Assembly (NCBI GenBank): GCA_035301625.1
Contig: DATGTW010000112.1
Location: forward strand, 1-15,681
DNA: 15,681 bases
Source: Paenalcaligenes sp035301625
Lineage (GTDB): Bacteria > Pseudomonadota > Gammaproteobacteria > Burkholderiales > Burkholderiaceae_B
Direction: 5' to 3'
In this document: piece after piece, positions 13,892 to 15,681 of the stretch
Position numbering within the stretch: the stretch's first letter is position 1
Layout: each line of letters opens with the position of its first letter
Notes under the pieces: generated by a model
Database searches by the model: none
Told to the model about the DNA's origin: nothing
What the model saw: only the letters and a program-made list of their open reading frames with translations
Position numbers and translations under genes: made by a program

Positions 13892-15061
13892 ATGGCAACA
13901 ATAAAATCTCAGTTAAAAGTTGGGACCGCTCTGCTGGCTGGCATGTTGGCGGCGACCAGTGCCAACGCAACCGACGTTACTTTATTTGGAATCATCAATA
14001 CTGGCTTTGGCGTCCAGGAACGCAAAGGGGTTGATTTAGACGGGGTCAGATTCAAAGAGAAAAAAGTCGGGGCCATTGACCAGGGTTGGTATGGCAACCA
14101 ATGGGGGATACGTGGCTCAGAGGATATCTCTGGGCAAACACGGGCCGAGTTTCACCTGGAATCGGGTTTTAGCATGACTACCGGTGAGCATTACCAAGGG
14201 GATCGTCTATTTGGCCGTCAAGCAACCCTATCATTGGTCAATGATCAATGGGGCCGGTTGGATCTAGGGCGCCAGACAAATATGACCTTTAAGGTATTAG
14301 GCAATGTAGCCTCACCCTTTGGTGGAAACGGTTGGCAGTTTGGAGTAGGGGCCACATTACCGGCTGCAAATGTGGTCCGTTATGACAACATGGTGCTTTA
14401 CCAAACCCCTAAATGGGGTGGCTTTAGTGGGGGTATTGGCTATTCGTTTAATACAGACGGAGAGCAATTAGCCAAAACAAGTCCTGGGGTGACCGTGGAC
14501 AACGTTGATATTTCTACCGCAGAGGCTAATGTAAAAGCCATTACAGCAGGGATTAACTATAGTTCAGGTCCTGTACAGGTGGGTTTGGCCTATGAACAAA
14601 ACGACTGGGGCAAACTGCGCCGTGCTGGCAACGGTTTTATCGCTGGTGATAAAGGCAAGGTACGCAGCTGGAACCTGGGTGCCAGCTATCAATTTGATAG
14701 CTTTAAACTGCACGGTGGGGTGGGACAGTCGCGTAATGGAATTATCAGTGTTCCGTCGCTCGTGGACCAGCAATACGGTATTGGCTACACCAAGGGTTTG
14801 AAATTTAATTCCTATCTAGTGGGGGTGACCGTCCCGATTACACCCAATGATAATCTTTTTGCCTCGGCAGGCTTTGTTGACCCGCGTTCTGTCCCCAAAG
14901 GTGGGCAAAAAGCTACTCAGAAATCCTATAACCTCGGATGGATGCACGATCTATCCAAACGTACCAGTATTTATGTATTGGCCGGTTATGCGCGTAACGT
15001 CGGGTTTTTTGATGATATGAAGTCAAGCATGTACACCGCAGGCTTGGCGCACAAGTTTTAA
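13892..15061 (+). CDS. Outer-membrane porin (general Gram-negative trimeric type)
   Basis: A 389-residue porin with a cleavable signal peptide (positively charged start, hydrophobic GTALLAGMLAA core, predicted cut after A26 in SANA-TDVTLFG). The mature protein begins VTLFGIINTGFG and has repeated amphipathic beta strands, the RGSEDISG and GRQATLSLVNDQWGRLDLGRQ stretches typical of betaproteobacterial porins, and ends in the C-terminal phenylalanine (LAHKF) needed for beta-barrel insertion. The start ATG 13892 follows a strong AGGAGGGGGG (13877-13886); a GTG at 13838 would add residues in front of the signal peptide. As last gene of the operon it probably provides outer-membrane entry for the substrate, matching the inner-membrane MFS protein. 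Pore specificity cannot be deduced. Confidence 0.92.
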   Translation: MATIKSQLKVGTALLAGMLAATSANATDVTLFGIINTGFGVQERKGVDLDGVRFKEKKVGAIDQGWYGNQWGIRGSEDISGQTRAEFHLESGFSMTTGEHYQGDRLFGRQATLSLVNDQWGRLDLGRQTNMTFKVLGNVASPFGGNGWQFGVGATLPAANVVRYDNMVLYQTPKWGGFSGGIGYSFNTDGEQLAKTSPGVTVDNVDISTAEANVKAITAGINYSSGPVQVGLAYEQNDWGKLRRAGNGFIAGDKGKVRSWNLGASYQFDSFKLHGGVGQSRNGIISVPSLVDQQYGIGYTKGLKFNSYLVGVTVPITPNDNLFASAGFVDPRSVPKGGQKATQKSYNLGWMHDLSKRTSIYVLAGYARNVGFFDDMKSSMYTAGLAHKF

Positions 15062-15076
15062 ATTAATAATAAGACT

Positions 15077-15093
15077 AACCACGTAGTGGTTTT
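15077..15093 (+). terminator. First of three hairpins after the porin gene
   Basis: AACCAC (15077-15082) and GTGGTT (15086-15091) pair around a GTA loop, followed by only two further T before CC. On its own it is a weak terminator or RNA-stabilising hairpin. It lies 16 bases after the porin stop. Confidence 0.4.
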
Positions 15094-15113
15094 CCAGCGC
15101 TCCTGGATTTTTT
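15093..15113 (+). terminator. Second hairpin with T6 tract after the porin gene
   Basis: TCCAG (15093-15097) and CTGGA (15103-15107) pair around CGCTC and are followed at once by six T (15108-15113). The stem is only five base pairs but the layout is that of an intrinsic terminator. It abuts the stronger third hairpin. Confidence 0.5.
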
Positions 15114-15139
15114 GGGCTCCCTGCTGGGAGCCCTTTTTT
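15114..15139 (+). terminator. Strong intrinsic terminator ending the catabolic operon
   Basis: A perfect 8-bp stem, GGGCTCCC (15114-15121) and GGGAGCCC (15126-15133), closes a TGCT loop with six T following (15134-15139). It is the main stop for the operon before the convergent symporter gene. It is identical to the terminator at 575-600. Confidence 0.92.
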
Positions 15140-15186
15140 ATCTTGGTTTGGTACCGTTAGAATGCTAAATAAATAGCCAGCATTGA

Positions 15187-15681
15187 TTAGTGTTTGGCAT
15201 GGCGCATTTCTTCTTGTACCTGGTCAAAGACCATGGTCATGGACTCGCTGGGTTGTTTGTCCAGCAGACTGACAGTGACGATGCTCAGTGTGGCCAAGAC
15301 AAAGCCGGGTACGATTTCATAGAGAGAGAGCCACTCGTAGTGATTCCAGACCAAGACTACGACGGCACCGACAATCATGCCAACCAGCGCGCCATTGCGG
15401 GTCATGCGGCGCCAGACCAACGAAAGAATGATGACTGGGCCAAAGGCAGCACCAAAGCCTGCCCATGCATAGCTGACCATAGTCAGTACCAGGCTATCGG
15501 GGTTCCAGGCCAGCCAGATGGCAATCAGAGCTATTAATAACACCATGGCGCGACCAAACCAGACGAGTTCGGGTTGCGAGGCATCGCGGCGTATAAAGGT
15601 TTTATAAATATCTTGGGTCAATGAGCTAGAGCACACCAATAGTTGTGCAGATAAGGTGCTCATCACGGCAGCTAAAATGGC
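15187..15681 (-). CDS. putP: Sodium/proline symporter, C-terminal part (5' end outside window)
   Basis: The frame is open to the window's right edge, so this is the last ~164 residues of a longer gene; the apparent start codons near 15661-15666 are internal. It begins AILAAVMSTLSAQLLVCSS, the conserved stretch of PutP-type Na+/proline symporters (SSF family), followed by LTQDIYK. Three or four hydrophobic helices follow (about residues 45-64, 70-90, 100-115 and 120-140) with the WAGFGAAFGPVII signature, then a hydrophilic cytoplasmic tail. The family imports proline with sodium. It converges on the porin gene and is separated from it by the triple hairpin, so it belongs to the right flank. 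Another SSF-family solute carrier is possible but less likely. Confidence 0.85.
   Translation of the reverse strand, partial: AILAAVMSTLSAQLLVCSSSLTQDIYKTFIRRDASQPELVWFGRAMVLLIALIAIWLAWNPDSLVLTMVSYAWAGFGAAFGPVIILSLVWRRMTRNGALVGMIVGAVVVLVWNHYEWLSLYEIVPGFVLATLSIVTVSLLDKQPSESMTMVFDQVQEEMRHAKH

Noticed and set aside
1..15681. CRISPR arrays, insertion sequences, integrases, rRNA or tRNA genes
   Set aside because: None were recognised on either strand; the only long direct repeat found is the 29-base terminator pair.

Overview
The window reads as part of a Gram-negative, most likely betaproteobacterial (Burkholderiales, probably Alcaligenaceae-like) chromosome of moderate GC. This assignment rests on the trimeric-porin type, the IclR-controlled catabolic operon and the protein styles. 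It is an inference from sequence alone, and the genus is not identified.

Layout. The left edge holds the C-terminal end of an ArsO/CzcO-type flavoprotein monooxygenase (2-352), then a short junction region, then a decayed C-terminal fragment of a heavy-metal (copper-type) P-type ATPase that runs into a strong terminator. Next is an IclR-family regulator on the minus strand (645-1445). It diverges from one long plus-strand gene series (1602-15061) of 14 genes: Rieske ferredoxin, a small recombinase-like HTH protein, Rieske oxygenase alpha subunit, SDR dehydrogenase, two-domain extradiol (VOC) dioxygenase, FAD ferredoxin reductase, MFS transporter, cupin, alpha/beta hydrolase, an atypical SDR, an L-aspartate-dehydrogenase-like enzyme, aldehyde dehydrogenase, ThDP-dependent decarboxylase-type enzyme, and an outer-membrane porin. 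Three successive hairpins follow the porin. The right edge carries the C-terminal end of a PutP-type Na+/proline symporter on the minus strand.

How the genes fit together. The porin and MFS protein would bring a small, probably anionic aromatic compound through the outer and inner membranes. The reductase, ferredoxin and alpha-only oxygenase form a three-component Rieske system. The first SDR could rearomatise a cis-dihydrodiol to a catechol, the VOC enzyme would cleave that ring extradiol, and the alpha/beta hydrolase could split the meta-cleavage product. The second half (cupin, non-canonical SDR, aspartate-dehydrogenase-like protein, ALDH, ThDP enzyme) is not the standard hydratase/aldolase lower pathway. 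It suggests a less usual route involving a 2-oxo acid and an aldehyde, and possibly an amine or amino acid. The substrate cannot be read from the sequence. IclR is the obvious candidate regulator: a perfect 14-bp palindrome overlaps a candidate -10 box of the operon.

The most noteworthy points are the unassigned lower pathway, the SDR lacking three of four classical catalytic residues, the standalone recombinase-like HTH protein inside the Rieske genes, the P-type ATPase relic, and an identical 29-base terminator segment at both ends of the cluster. No tRNA, rRNA, CRISPR array, transposase or integrase was seen.
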